Shown here piece by piece: positions 36,373 to 45,722 of a DNA stretch of 64,000 bases; the stretch's first letter is position 1; the number at the start of each line of letters is the position of its first letter. The position numbers and the translations under genes were made by a program. A model generated the notes under the pieces. It ran no database searches, was not told where the DNA came from, and worked only from the letters and a program-made list of their open reading frames with translations. The DNA is from Microbacterium sp. oral taxon 186 str. F0373 (lineage in GTDB: Bacteria; Actinomycetota; Actinomycetes; Actinomycetales; Microbacteriaceae), in contig NZ_KE150457.1 of assembly GCF_000411455.1 (NCBI RefSeq), positions 1,576,023-1,640,022 of the forward strand, written 5' to 3'.

Positions 36373-38253
36373 ATGACCCCCACGTATCTCACCGCGCCCG
36401 ACGGCGCCCGCTTCCGCGACCTCAACGGCAACGGGGTGATGGATCGGTACGAGGATCCGCGCCTGAGCGCCGACGAGCGCGCCGCCGATCTCGTGGCCCG
36501 GATGAGCCTGGAGGAGAAGTGCGGGCTGATGTTCCAGACCGTCATCGAGGTGGGGGAGGAGGGCGAGCTGCTGGAGGCGCCCGGGCGCATCTCGAAGTCG
36601 CCGACGACCACGGTCGTCCGGGGCAAACACCTGTCGCACTTCAACGTGCACGCCATCCGCTCCGCCCGGCAGGCCGCCGTCTGGAACAACAACCTGCAGG
36701 CCCTGGCCGCGCAGACCCCGCACGGGGTGCCCGTCACCGTCAGCACCGATCCGCGGCACGCGTTCGTCGAGAACACCGGCGTGGGCTTCGCCGCCGGCCC
36801 GTTCTCGCAGTGGCCGGAGGGTCTCGGACTGGCGGCGATCGACGACGTCGAGACGGTGCGCCGGTTCGCCGACGTCGCGCGGCAGGAGTACCGCGCCGTC
36901 GGCATCCGCGCCGCCCTGCACCCCCAGATCGACCTCGCGACCGAGCCCCGCTGGGGGCGGCAGGCCCAGACCCTCGGGCAGGATGCCGCGCGGGTCGCCG
37001 AGTTCACCGCCGCCTATCTGCAGGGCTTCCAGGGCGATGAGCTGGGTCCGGACAGCGTCGCCTGCACCACGAAGCACTTCCCCGGCGGCGGCCCGCAGAA
37101 GGACGGCGAGGACGCGCACTTCCCGTATGGCCGCGAGCAGGTCTACCCCGGCGGCATGTTCGAGTACCACCTCGAGCCGTTCCGTGAGGCGATCCGGCGC
37201 GGTACCGCGGCGATGATGCCGTACTACGGCATGCCCGTCGGGTTGGAGCGCGACGGCGTGCCGATCGAGGAGGTCGGCTTCGGCTACAACCGCCAGATCG
37301 TGACCGACCTGCTGCGCGGCGAGCTCGGCTTCGACGGGGTCGTCGTCACCGACTGGGAGCTCGTCAACGACAACCACGTGGGTGACCAGGTGCTGCCGGC
37401 GCGCGCGTGGGGCGTCGAGGAGCTGTCGCCGAGCGAGCGGATGCTCAAGATCCTGGATGCCGGGGCCGACCAGTTCGGCGGCGAGGAGTGCGTCGACCTG
37501 CTGATCGATCTCGTGCGCGCCGGTCGCGTCACCGAGGAGCGCATCGACGTGTCGGCACACCGCATCCTGCGGGTGAAGTTCCAGCTGGGCCTGTTCGACG
37601 ACCCGTTCGTCGACCCCGACGCGGCCGAGCGCATCGTCGGCAACGCGCAGTTCCGGGCGGAGGGGGAGCGGGCGCAGGCGCGTTCGTTGACGGTGGTGCA
37701 GAACCGTCCGACGCGGGACGCGGATCACCCGGTGCTGCCGCTGAGCGGAGCCGGGCGCCGGGTGTACGTCGAGGGGTTCCGCCCCGAAGACGTCGCCGAG
37801 CTGGGCGAGATCGTCGCCGACCCCGCCGCCGCGGATCTCGCGCTGGTGCGTCTCGGCGCCCCGTTCGAGCCGCGCGACGATCTCTTCCTCGAGGCCTGGT
37901 TCCACCAGGGCTCGCTCGAGTTCCCGCCCGGGCGCGTCTACCGCATGCGACGGATCGCGCAGCAGTGCCCGCTGGTGCTCGTCGTCAACCTCGACCGGCC
38001 CGGCATCCTCACACCGTTTGCGGAGTTCGCGTCGGCGATCGTCGTCGACTTCGGCAGCTCCGCGCGCGCCGTGCTCGATGTGCTCACCGGTCGTGTCGCT
38101 CCCGAGGGGCGCCTGCCGGTGGAACTGCCGCGGTCGATGGATGCCGTGCGCGCCGCTCGCGAAGATGTACCGTCGGATACGGGTGATCCGCTGTTCGCGG
38201 TGCACTTCGGTCTCGAGCTGGCGGTACCGGCGGGACAACGCGCCGACCGGTGA
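36373..38253 (+). CDS. GH3 family beta-glucosidase, cytoplasmic
   Basis: A 626-residue family 3 glycosidase with no signal peptide. The N-terminal DLNGNGVMDRYEDP is the EF-hand-like loop common in this GH3 subgroup. The barrel has KHFPGGGPQKDGEDAHFPYG (in parts) and the catalytic nucleophile Asp327 in VVVTDWEL. The second domain follows, without the fibronectin-like third domain. It would hydrolyse imported beta-linked disaccharides or oligosaccharides to glucose; sophorose is predicted by context. An AGAAAGAGAA ribosome site precedes the ATG. It sits between the permease genes and lacI. Confidence 0.9.
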   Translation: MTPTYLTAPDGARFRDLNGNGVMDRYEDPRLSADERAADLVARMSLEEKCGLMFQTVIEVGEEGELLEAPGRISKSPTTTVVRGKHLSHFNVHAIRSARQAAVWNNNLQALAAQTPHGVPVTVSTDPRHAFVENTGVGFAAGPFSQWPEGLGLAAIDDVETVRRFADVARQEYRAVGIRAALHPQIDLATEPRWGRQAQTLGQDAARVAEFTAAYLQGFQGDELGPDSVACTTKHFPGGGPQKDGEDAHFPYGREQVYPGGMFEYHLEPFREAIRRGTAAMMPYYGMPVGLERDGVPIEEVGFGYNRQIVTDLLRGELGFDGVVVTDWELVNDNHVGDQVLPARAWGVEELSPSERMLKILDAGADQFGGEECVDLLIDLVRAGRVTEERIDVSAHRILRVKFQLGLFDDPFVDPDAAERIVGNAQFRAEGERAQARSLTVVQNRPTRDADHPVLPLSGAGRRVYVEGFRPEDVAELGEIVADPAAADLALVRLGAPFEPRDDLFLEAWFHQGSLEFPPGRVYRMRRIAQQCPLVLVVNLDRPGILTPFAEFASAIVVDFGSSARAVLDVLTGRVAPEGRLPVELPRSMDAVRAAREDVPSDTGDPLFAVHFGLELAVPAGQRADR

Positions 38254-38299
38254 CGCGCACGCGAGCCGTCGCAGGCCGACGATGACGAAGGGACAGCCG

Positions 38300-39475
38300 A
38301 TGAGTGATGCCGCCTCGCGCCGTCCGACGGTCTACGACGTCGCACAGGAGGCGGGGGTCTCGATCGCCTCCGTGTCGTTCGCCTTCCGACGCCCCGAGCG
38401 GATCAGCGAAGCCACGCGCGAGCGGGTGCTGGCCGCCGCGCGGCGGTTGGGGTACGCCCCGAGCGCGGCCGCGCGCGGGCTCGCGAACGGGCGTACCGGC
38501 ACCCTCGGCCTGCACGCGTTCGACCTCATGCTCGAGCGGGCCGACCCGCGCGACGTCACACCCCCGCGATCCGATGCGCGCTCGCCGCTGGATGCCGCGT
38601 CGATCATCCCGTGGTCGCAGTCCGACGACGAGACCCTCGCCGACCCGCGCGCGTTCCCGCTCTACGTCGACGAGGTGCAGCGCGGCTTCGCGCTCGAATG
38701 CTGGATGCTCGGACGGCCCGTCATGCTCTCCAGCGGCTCCGACAGCGACGTGTCGGTCGCCGATACGGCGGGCCGGGTCGACGGACTGGCCATCTTCCCG
38801 TCGCCGGTGCTGCCGGCGGCCCTGCTGCGGATGCCCGCGACGATCCCGACCGTGCTGTTCAGTGTCGCTCCCGGCGACGATCCCCATCACCGCGTTCGCG
38901 TGGACAACGCCGGAGGGATGAGTGCGCTGATCGACCACCTCGTCGGCGACCACCAGTACGACGACGTCGCCTTCGTCGGGCGCCAGGAGGGCTTCGACAA
39001 CTCCGAACGCTTTCGGGAGTACCGGGCGTCGCTGATGCGGTGGGGTCTGCGTCCCCGTGACGAGCCGATCGACGGCACCGTGCGCGGTCCGCATCGGATG
39101 CTCGAGCAGCTCGGCGCGCTCCACGTCCGCGGTGCGCTGCCGCGTGTTCTCGTCTGCGCGAGCGACCAGCACGCCCTCATGGCGCTGGATGCGCTCGCCG
39201 GCCTCGGCGTGCGCGTGCCCGACGAGGTGGCCGTCACCGGGTTCGACGGCATCCTGGCCGGTCGGCTCAGCACGCCGACACTCACCTCCGTGCGCCAGCC
39301 GATGGAGGCGATGGGGCGCGCCGCCGCCCGCATCCTCGCCGGCACCGCCGGTGCGCTGCCCGACGGGCACGCCCGCTTCGACGCGGTGTTCGCGCCGCGG
39401 GTCGTGCTGCGGCGCAGCTGCGGATGTCGATCGTCCGTGTCGGCGGGCTATCAGATTCCTATGGATGCCGCGTGA
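38300..39475 (+). CDS. LacI family regulator of the glucan-use operon
   Basis: A 391-residue LacI/GalR regulator. The N-terminal HTH is PTVYDVAQEAGVSIASVSFAF with a hinge helix at about residues 50-62. The sugar-binding domain ends in an unusual cysteine pair RRSCGCRSS, and an insertion rich in Asp and Arg lies at about residues 80-115. The ATG has GAAGGGA upstream. It closes the importer-GH3 operon and is the natural partner for the TTATGCGCATAA operator at 33186. Confidence 0.9.
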   Translation: MSDAASRRPTVYDVAQEAGVSIASVSFAFRRPERISEATRERVLAAARRLGYAPSAAARGLANGRTGTLGLHAFDLMLERADPRDVTPPRSDARSPLDAASIIPWSQSDDETLADPRAFPLYVDEVQRGFALECWMLGRPVMLSSGSDSDVSVADTAGRVDGLAIFPSPVLPAALLRMPATIPTVLFSVAPGDDPHHRVRVDNAGGMSALIDHLVGDHQYDDVAFVGRQEGFDNSERFREYRASLMRWGLRPRDEPIDGTVRGPHRMLEQLGALHVRGALPRVLVCASDQHALMALDALAGLGVRVPDEVAVTGFDGILAGRLSTPTLTSVRQPMEAMGRAAARILAGTAGALPDGHARFDAVFAPRVVLRRSCGCRSSVSAGYQIPMDAA

Positions 39476-39524
39476 GCCGCTGATTCTTGGCCTTGTCTCA
39501 GAGCCGGTCGGCGACGCTCGACGC

Positions 39525-40940
39525 ATGACCACACAGGCCGCCACGCGATCCACATTCATCGCCGCCGTGCCGCGCGTCGGCATCCGCTCGCGCCGCCCCC
39601 TCTGGCGGCTGCTCGCGATCGGCGTCATCTGGGCGACGAGCCTGTTCGTCGTCGCGCTGTGGATCGCCGGTGGCGCCGTGCAGGACCTGCGGGCGATGGA
39701 TGCCGACACCTTGAACACGCTGGGGCGGATCACTGGTCTCGTCTCGGCGAATCTGCTGCTGTACCAGGTGCTGCTGATGGCGCGCGTGCCGCTGTTCGAG
39801 CGAGCCTTCGGGCGCGATGCGATCACGCGGATGCACCGCTGGGTCGGCTTCTGGTCGTTCTGGCTGCTGCTGGCCCACATCGCCCTGCTGGTGGTCGGCT
39901 ACGCCGCCCAGGCCGGTGTCAACGTGATCGCCCAGCTGTGGGACTTCGTCGGGAACTACCCCGGGATGATGCTCGCGACGGCGGGAACGGGCCTGCTGGT
40001 GCTCGTCGTGGTGACCAGCATCCGCCGAGCGCGGCGTGCCATGCGCTACGAGTCGTGGCACCTGCTGCACCTGTACGGGTACCTCGGTGTCGGGCTGGCG
40101 ATTCCGCACATGCTGTGGACCGGCGCCGATTTCGCCGCGCATCCGCTCGCCGAGGTGTACTGGTGGGGACTGTGGGCGGCGACCGCCGCCGCGGTCATCG
40201 TCTTCCGCGTGGCGCTGCCGCTGTGGCGCTCCGCGCGTCACGACATCCGCGTCGTCGCCGTCGAGGCAGACGGGCCGGTGGGCGTCGTGGTCCGCATGCG
40301 CGGACGCGGCTTGGAGCGCCTCGGCGCCCGCGCCGGTCAGTTCTTCGTCTGGCGGTTTCTGGGCGCACCCGGCTGGACGCGCGGAGTCCCGCTGTCGCTG
40401 GCGGCCGACCCCCGCCGCGGCGAACTCGTCGTCGCGGCCCGCATGGTCGGCGACGGGACGCGCCGGTTGGCGACTCTCCGCCGGGGCACGCGCGTGTTGA
40501 TCGAAGGGCCCTACGGCGAGTTCACGGGCGAGGCGCGGACGCGGCGGGGGATCGTCATGATGGGTGCCGGCGCCGGCGTCGCACCCCTCGTCTCGCTTCT
40601 CGAGGCCGAGCCGTATGCGCCCGGCGAGGCGATCCTGATCACTCGCGACCATGCGGCGGCCGAGTCGATGCGCGTGCGCGAGATCGAGCGCCTGGTCGCG
40701 CGCCGGGGCCTGCACCACGTGGCTCTGCACGGTCCGCGCCGCCGCGCCGGATCGACGTGGCTGCCGGTGACGTTCGCCGATGGGCGTGGTGCGGAGATGC
40801 TGCGGCGGATGGTGCCCGGCATCCACGATCACGACGTCTACCTCTGCGGCCCCGAGCCGTGGATGGCCTCGGTGCGTCGCGACCTGCGGGCTGCCGGGGT
40901 GCCGGCCGCTCAAATCCACAGCGAAGCCTTCGGCGTCTGA
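39525..40940 (+). CDS. Membrane ferric-reductase-like flavoprotein (heme b helices plus FAD/NAD(P)H domain)
   Basis: A 471-residue protein. Six helices lie in residues about 25-230, with paired histidines in MHRWVGFWSFWLLLAHIAL and ESWHLLHLYGYLGVGLAIPHML that can bind two b hemes. A cytoplasmic ferredoxin-reductase domain follows (residues about 235-470), with AGQFFVWRFLG, a GAGAGVAPLVSLLE-type NAD(P)H motif and a C-terminal CGPEPWM. It would move electrons from cytosolic NAD(P)H across the membrane. Next to it are an FMN-binding secreted protein and ApbE, so electrons probably pass to the flavin outside. The start is the ATG at 39525. Confidence 0.87.
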   Translation: MTTQAATRSTFIAAVPRVGIRSRRPLWRLLAIGVIWATSLFVVALWIAGGAVQDLRAMDADTLNTLGRITGLVSANLLLYQVLLMARVPLFERAFGRDAITRMHRWVGFWSFWLLLAHIALLVVGYAAQAGVNVIAQLWDFVGNYPGMMLATAGTGLLVLVVVTSIRRARRAMRYESWHLLHLYGYLGVGLAIPHMLWTGADFAAHPLAEVYWWGLWAATAAAVIVFRVALPLWRSARHDIRVVAVEADGPVGVVVRMRGRGLERLGARAGQFFVWRFLGAPGWTRGVPLSLAADPRRGELVVAARMVGDGTRRLATLRRGTRVLIEGPYGEFTGEARTRRGIVMMGAGAGVAPLVSLLEAEPYAPGEAILITRDHAAAESMRVREIERLVARRGLHHVALHGPRRRAGSTWLPVTFADGRGAEMLRRMVPGIHDHDVYLCGPEPWMASVRRDLRAAGVPAAQIHSEAFGV

Positions 40941-40959
40941 GTTCAGAGAGGACACCACC

Positions 40960-41496
40960 ATGAAGAGAATCGTCTACGCCCTGCTCGCGACCGTCAGCGG
41001 CCTCGTGCTGCTGTTCAGCTATCGCACCTCCCTTCCCGAGGACGCGGCCGTCGCCGCACCGCTGAACGCGAATCGCACGGACGCCACCCGCGTCACCCCG
41101 GCTCCGGCGTCGCCGTCGGCCGGGACCTCGTCGACCACGACGACCCCCGGCGGGTCGAGTTCGAGCTCGTCGTCGGGGGCGACCTCTTCGACGACGACCA
41201 CGTCGAAGAGCGGGCTCGCCGACGGCACGTTCACGGGCTCCGCGGTCAACACGCGCTACGGGGCGCTGCAGGTGCAGATCACCGTCTCGGGCGGCGTGAT
41301 CACCGACGTGCAGACGCCGGCCTACCCCGATTACAGCAGCCGCGACCGTCAGATCAACCAGGACGCCCTGCCGCAGCTGATCTCCGAGACGCTCTCGGCG
41401 CAGAGCGCGCAGATCGACATGGTCTCGGGGGCGACGTACACGAGCACCGGGTATCTCGACTCCCTCCAGTCGGCGATCGACCAGGCTTCGGCATGA
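40960..41496 (+). CDS. Membrane-anchored FMN-binding protein with covalent flavin site
   Basis: A 178-residue protein. An N-terminal membrane anchor spans residues 4-21 and a Ser/Thr/Pro linker residues about 40-85. A C-terminal FMN_bind domain (about residues 86-178) ends in D-M-V-S-G-A-T. That is the flavinylation motif Dxx(S/T)GAT, with Thr159 as the predicted FMN-phosphodiester acceptor. It sits between the reductase and ApbE genes, and its stop overlaps apbE by ATGA. It should be the outer electron carrier of the cassette. Confidence 0.9.
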   Translation: MKRIVYALLATVSGLVLLFSYRTSLPEDAAVAAPLNANRTDATRVTPAPASPSAGTSSTTTTPGGSSSSSSSGATSSTTTTSKSGLADGTFTGSAVNTRYGALQVQITVSGGVITDVQTPAYPDYSSRDRQINQDALPQLISETLSAQSAQIDMVSGATYTSTGYLDSLQSAIDQASA

Positions 41497-42302
41497 GCGA
41501 CCCGAGCCGTCGGGCCTGGACGGCGGAAGTCATGGGCACCACGGCCAGCATCCACGTCATCGGCGCGGCGTCCGCGAGCAGGACGGCGGCGGATGCCGCG
41601 GCATCCACCGTCGCGATGCTCCGCGAGCTGGAGGCGATCTTCTCGACGTACCGCGCGGATTCGGAGCTCTCGCGCCTGCGCCGCGGCGAGCTGACCTTCG
41701 CCGACGCCGATCCGCGGCTGACGGAAGTGGCGGATGCCTGTCGACGCCTCGAGGGGGCGACCGGTGGGCGCTTCAGCGCCTTCTGGCGCGAAGGCTTCGA
41801 CCCCACCGGCTACGTGAAGGGGTGGGCGACCGAGCGTGCGGCGACGGCGCATCTGGAGCCGCTGCTCGCGGTGGCCGGTGTGACGGCCGTCGGCATCAAC
41901 GTCGGCGGCGACCTGAGGGTGTGGACCGCCCCCGGCGCGCGCTGGTCGTGGAGCGTGGGGATCGCCGACCCGGCACGGCAGGGGGCGGTCCTCGCGACGC
42001 TGCGGGTGCGAAACGGCGCCGTCGCGACCTCCGGCACCGCAGAGCGCGGCGCCCACCTCGTCGACCCGCGCTCCGGCGTGCCCGTGTCGACTGCGGTGAG
42101 TGCGACGGTCGTCGCGGACGACCTCACCACCGCCGACGTGTGGGCGACCGCCCTCGCCGTCGCCGGCGACGAGGACGCCGGGTGGCTGTGGGACGCACCA
42201 CTGCGCTCGGCGATGACGGTCACCGCCGTCGGTGTCCGTCGGTGGGTCGCCGGCGTCGGCATCGAGACCGTCGCGGCGACCAGCGTCGCGACCGCTGCCT
42301 GA
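41493..42302 (+). CDS. apbE: FAD:protein FMN transferase
   Basis: A 269-residue ApbE-fold enzyme that attaches FMN to a Thr of the target flavoprotein, using FAD. Motifs present are EVMGTTASIHV at the N-terminus, FDPTGYVKGWATERA and GINVGGDLRVW. The typical ApbE lipobox is absent, so this is a soluble or otherwise exported form; no signal peptide is visible. It overlaps the preceding FMN-binding gene by 4 bp, which is the expected substrate. It contains one copy of the 16-bp palindrome GGATGCCGCGGCATCC at 41591. The gene ends 5 bp from the convergent histidine kinase. Confidence 0.9.
   Translation: MSDPSRRAWTAEVMGTTASIHVIGAASASRTAADAAASTVAMLRELEAIFSTYRADSELSRLRRGELTFADADPRLTEVADACRRLEGATGGRFSAFWREGFDPTGYVKGWATERAATAHLEPLLAVAGVTAVGINVGGDLRVWTAPGARWSWSVGIADPARQGAVLATLRVRNGAVATSGTAERGAHLVDPRSGVPVSTAVSATVVADDLTTADVWATALAVAGDEDAGWLWDAPLRSAMTVTAVGVRRWVAGVGIETVAATSVATAA
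41591..41606. repeat. GGATGCC-GC-GGCATCC palindrome inside apbE
   Basis: The same 16-bp palindrome forms the core of the hairpins at 20172-20187 and 60577-60592. Here it is in coding sequence (Asp-Ala-Ala-Ala-Ser). See the finding on the over-represented word. Confidence 0.85.
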
Positions 42303-42307
42303 GAGCC

Positions 42308-43300
42308 TCACGGCACTTGCGGCACCCAGAGCAGCATGGTGGTGCCGGCTGGCGACGTCCGCTCGATCTCGATCCGGCCCCCGGCGGCCTCGGCCGCCTC
42401 GCGCACGAGCGCGAGACCCAGTCCGAAGCCGCGGCGCCGACCCGACTCCGGACCGCGGGCGAAGCGCTCGAAGATGCGTTCACGATCGTCGTCGGCAATC
42501 CCGGGGCCGCCGTCGCGAACCCGGATCGCCACGCCCCGCCCGTCCGATCGCGCCGACAGTGCGACCTCGCCGCCGGCCGTGGTGTGCTGCACCGCGTTGT
42601 CGAGCAGTGCGACGCAGAGCCGGTCGAGCGTGACGCGGGGAAGGCGCACCCGCAGGCCGGCGCCGGCATCGTCGTCGACGCCGAGGCTGATGCGCACACC
42701 GGCCTCCTCGGCGAGCGGTGCCACCGTCGCAGCCGCGGCCCGCAGCGCCGCGTCGACCGTCGCCGGCTCGGCATCCGTCGCCGCCCCCTCCGCTGTCAGC
42801 AGCATGTCGGTGAGCACGGCATCCATGACCGACGCATCGGCGCGCAGCGCCGCGAGCGTGTCGGAAAGGTCCTCGCCGCGCCGGTGGCGGCGCTCAAGGA
42901 TCTGCGTGCGGCTCGTCAGGGCGGTCAGCGGCGTGCGGATCTCGTGGCTCGCGTCGGCGACGAAGCGGCGCTGCAGGCGCAGCGCATCGGCGAGCGGGGC
43001 CACCGCGCGTCGCGCGGCGAACCAGGCGACCAGGGCGAGCAGCGCGACTCCGGCGAGGCCCAGCAGGACGACCCAGGGGAGAATGTGGTCGACGTCGACC
43101 ACGATGCGGTCGCCGTCCGGCGGTCGGATGCGCCCCCCGCCGTCGCCGTCTCGGTGCAGTTCGGGGCGGGCGGACAGCAGCAGCACGGCCACCAGGATCG
43201 CCACGCCCGCCGTCACCACCACGGCCGACGCGGCCCCGACGAGCAGGCCGACGTGCGCCGCGGCGCGACGGATGCGGCGGCGGTCCGTCTCGTCGCTCAC
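42308..43300 (-). CDS. Two-component sensor histidine kinase
   Basis: A 330-residue kinase with two transmembrane helices (about residues 14-38 and 73-95) flanking a short extracellular loop. The linker is short and leads straight to the phosphoacceptor H in ASHEIRTPLTAL, followed by N-box NAVQH, G1 DGGPGIAD and GFGLGLALV. The GTG start overlaps the response regulator by 4 bp. With a 35-residue sensor loop, signals are probably membrane-near. The gene converges on apbE with 5 bp between. Confidence 0.9.
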   Translation of the reverse strand: MSDETDRRRIRRAAAHVGLLVGAASAVVVTAGVAILVAVLLLSARPELHRDGDGGGRIRPPDGDRIVVDVDHILPWVVLLGLAGVALLALVAWFAARRAVAPLADALRLQRRFVADASHEIRTPLTALTSRTQILERRHRRGEDLSDTLAALRADASVMDAVLTDMLLTAEGAATDAEPATVDAALRAAAATVAPLAEEAGVRISLGVDDDAGAGLRVRLPRVTLDRLCVALLDNAVQHTTAGGEVALSARSDGRGVAIRVRDGGPGIADDDRERIFERFARGPESGRRRGFGLGLALVREAAEAAGGRIEIERTSPAGTTMLLWVPQVP

Positions 43301-43971
43301 GCGGGGCTCCCCGCGCGGTAGCCGCGCCCACGGACGGTCTCGATGATCTCGGGCGACGCCTTGCGGCGGATGTAGTGCACGTAGGTGTCGACCGAGCTCA
43401 GTGCATCATCGGAGGAGAAGACGGCACGGAGGATCTCGTCGCGGGAGAAGACGTGCTCGGGGCTCTCGCTCAGCAGCGCCACCAGGCGCGCCTCGGTCGC
43501 CGTCAGCGTGACGCGTTCGCCGCCGTCGCCGTAGAGGGTGCGCGACTCGGCGACGAAGGTCCAGTCGCCGAGGTGGCGCCGACGTCCCTCGGCGTGGTGA
43601 CCGCGCACGAGGGCGCGCAGTCGCGCGAGCAGCTCCTCGAAGTCGAACGGCTTGACGAGGTAGTCGTTTGCGCCGCTGTCGAGGCCGTCGACCCGGTCGG
43701 CGACGGCACCGAGAGCCGTCAGCAGCAGCACCGGCGTGGTGAGGCGTGCGGTGCGCATCGCCTGAACGATCTCCACGCCGTCCAGCCCGGGCAGGCGCCG
43801 GTCGACGACCAGCACGTCGAAGCGCTCGGCGAGCACGCGCTCCCGTGCGGCGAGGCCATCGGTCAGGTGCGTGACGTCATAGACCTCGGAGAGCACCTCG
43901 ACCGTCATCCCCGCGATCGTCGGGTCGTCTTCGACGTAGAGCAGGCGTGGCCGTGCACCGTCGCGGGTCAT
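43297..43971 (-). CDS. OmpR-type response regulator
   Basis: A 224-residue regulator. The receiver has the acidic pair EDD, phospho-Asp in VVDRRLPG, the switch Thr in LLLTALG and Lys in VKPF. A winged-helix DNA-binding domain follows (ETVRGRGYRAG at the end). The ATG at 43971 has GGAGGA before it; an upstream ATG at 43998 lacks this. It heads the two-gene operon with the kinase. No target site was identified, and the link to the adjacent flavin cassette rests on position only. Confidence 0.9.
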   Translation of the reverse strand: MTRDGARPRLLYVEDDPTIAGMTVEVLSEVYDVTHLTDGLAARERVLAERFDVLVVDRRLPGLDGVEIVQAMRTARLTTPVLLLTALGAVADRVDGLDSGANDYLVKPFDFEELLARLRALVRGHHAEGRRRHLGDWTFVAESRTLYGDGGERVTLTATEARLVALLSESPEHVFSRDEILRAVFSSDDALSSVDTYVHYIRRKASPEIIETVRGRGYRAGSPA

Positions 43972-44035
43972 CGCTCCTCCGATCCTCGCCGCCACCATTC
44001 ACCCACATCCGCGCCAAGAATCCGCCAAGACCGCA

Positions 44036-45568
44036 TCACCCGGCGGCGACGAGCGCGGCCCACAGCTCCGCACGCGCCGGAAAGCTCGACAGATCCACAC
44101 CCAGCAGTTGCTGCGCCTGCGCCACCCTGGCGCGCACCGTATGGCGATGGATGCCGAGAGCCCGCGCGGCCTCGTCGATGCGCGCGTCGTGGGTGAGCCA
44201 GGTGCGCACGGTCTCCACGAGCGCAGTGCCCTGGGCCTGATCGTGCGCCCGCAGCGGGCGCAGCCGCGCGTCGGCGAGGGCGCGGGCGGCAGGGGAGTCG
44301 AGGCTCGACAGCACGCCGGCGGCATCCGCGAAGCGCGCGACGGTGCCGCTCACGGCGGTGCGCAGCGCGGTGAGGGCCTGCGCGTGGGCGCGGGAGAATC
44401 CGCTGTAGTCGCTGGGCTCCGAAAGCCCCACCGCGGCATCCAGCAGATCCGCGAGCGCGGTGGGCGCGCCCTCGTCGTCGGCGGAGACGACGAGGACGAG
44501 GCCGTCGCCGCTGCGCGCGTAGAACAGGCCGCCGCGTTCGGCGGCCTGCAGCTCGAGCCAGTCGACGGCGGCGTCGGTGCGGTTGGCGGCGACGGCGGCG
44601 ACCCCGACCACGACGGGGCTCGCCGGCAACGGGCCCCACAGCTCGCGCGAGACGCGCCGCGCCAGGTGCGGGTCGTCGTCGAGGAGCGTCTGCAGCAGTC
44701 CGGCTCGCAGCGCTGCGCGGGCGCGGCCGAGTCCCACGTTCTGCTCGAGGGCGAGGCCTGCCATCGCGATGACCGACGTCACGACACTGCGTCCCTCCAG
44801 GTCGAGGTCGGCGCCGACGATTGCGATGAGTCCGCGGAGGTGCCCTCCACGGCCGAGGGTCTGCATCGTGACGCGTCGATCATCGATCTCGAGCGTCGAC
44901 GCCGCACGCGCCCCGCGGCGCAGCACGGCACCGGCTTCTGTCGTGACGGCGGCGACGGCTCCGTCGTCGAGGGCGTCGGCGGGGGCGCTCTGGGTCAGGG
45001 TGCCGGCGGCGTCGAACAGTCCGACCCACGCGCCGAGTTGAGACGCGAGCTCGGCGACGGTCGCCGCCAGCCCGTCCGGACGCAGTGCGGCGAGCGAGAT
45101 CGCCCGTTGCGCCGACAGCGCCCAGGTGCGACGGGCATACGCCTGCGCGGCGATGGCTTCGGCGTTCGCCCGTGCCAGCGCGATGAACGGCGTGCGGTAG
45201 GGCACCTCGAACAGCGGCATCCGCTGCGCGGCGCAGGCGAGAACGAGCGCGGGCGGGATGCCGTCGCGCACCACCTCGGTGCCGAACCCCAACCCGCGCA
45301 CACCGCGGGCGCGCAGGCGCGCCACGTAGGCGGCGGCGTCATCGCCCGATTCGCCGTCGGCGCCGGCTCCGACGAACTGCGTGCCCGTCGTCAGCAGCAG
45401 CAGGTCATCGGCGAGGAAGGGAGTGGGGTCGATGAGGTCGGAGCTGTGCACCCACCGCAGCGGCGCGTCCAGCGCTCCCTCGTCGAGATCGTCGGGGCGG
45501 GAGGCGAGCCGCAGGTCGAGGTCGCGGCGCGCGAGAAGGGCGCGCAGGGTCGGCTGCGTCTCGGTCAT
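44036..45568 (-). CDS. PucR family regulator of the putrescine/GABA operon
   Basis: A 510-residue PucR-type protein. The N-terminal PucR domain (LRALLARRDLDLRLASRPD onward) is followed by a central GGDEF-like region and a C-terminal helix-turn-helix of the CdaR/PucR type (EAARALGIHRHTVRARVAQAQQLLG). Members sense purines, amines or amino-acid-related ligands. It is divergent from gabT with a 154-bp shared region, so it likely activates the polyamine operon. The ATG at 45568 is chosen because the domain begins directly after it; the longer frame upstream covers the promoter region. Confidence 0.87.
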   Translation of the reverse strand: MTETQPTLRALLARRDLDLRLASRPDDLDEGALDAPLRWVHSSDLIDPTPFLADDLLLLTTGTQFVGAGADGESGDDAAAYVARLRARGVRGLGFGTEVVRDGIPPALVLACAAQRMPLFEVPYRTPFIALARANAEAIAAQAYARRTWALSAQRAISLAALRPDGLAATVAELASQLGAWVGLFDAAGTLTQSAPADALDDGAVAAVTTEAGAVLRRGARAASTLEIDDRRVTMQTLGRGGHLRGLIAIVGADLDLEGRSVVTSVIAMAGLALEQNVGLGRARAALRAGLLQTLLDDDPHLARRVSRELWGPLPASPVVVGVAAVAANRTDAAVDWLELQAAERGGLFYARSGDGLVLVVSADDEGAPTALADLLDAAVGLSEPSDYSGFSRAHAQALTALRTAVSGTVARFADAAGVLSSLDSPAARALADARLRPLRAHDQAQGTALVETVRTWLTHDARIDEAARALGIHRHTVRARVAQAQQLLGVDLSSFPARAELWAALVAAG

Positions 45569-45722
45569 GGGCGGCAGCCTCCTCCGTGGCGCGGTCCTCG
45601 GTCGATCCGGGGCCGGTGCCCGACGACGGGCACGACGTGACTGTACGCCGCGTATGTGCCTGATCACAGAATGTACACGGCGGAGGGTGTGGCTCGGCAT
45701 CCGAGGCTCATACGCTCCCGGC

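Noticed and set aside
36373..38253. GH3 as a secreted enzyme
   Set aside because: No signal peptide or lipobox precedes the EF-hand-like start, so a cytoplasmic place is more likely.
45569..45722. A clear regulator palindrome between pucR-type gene and gabT
   Set aside because: TGTAC and CCGCG pieces recur in both directions but do not form one consistent repeat.
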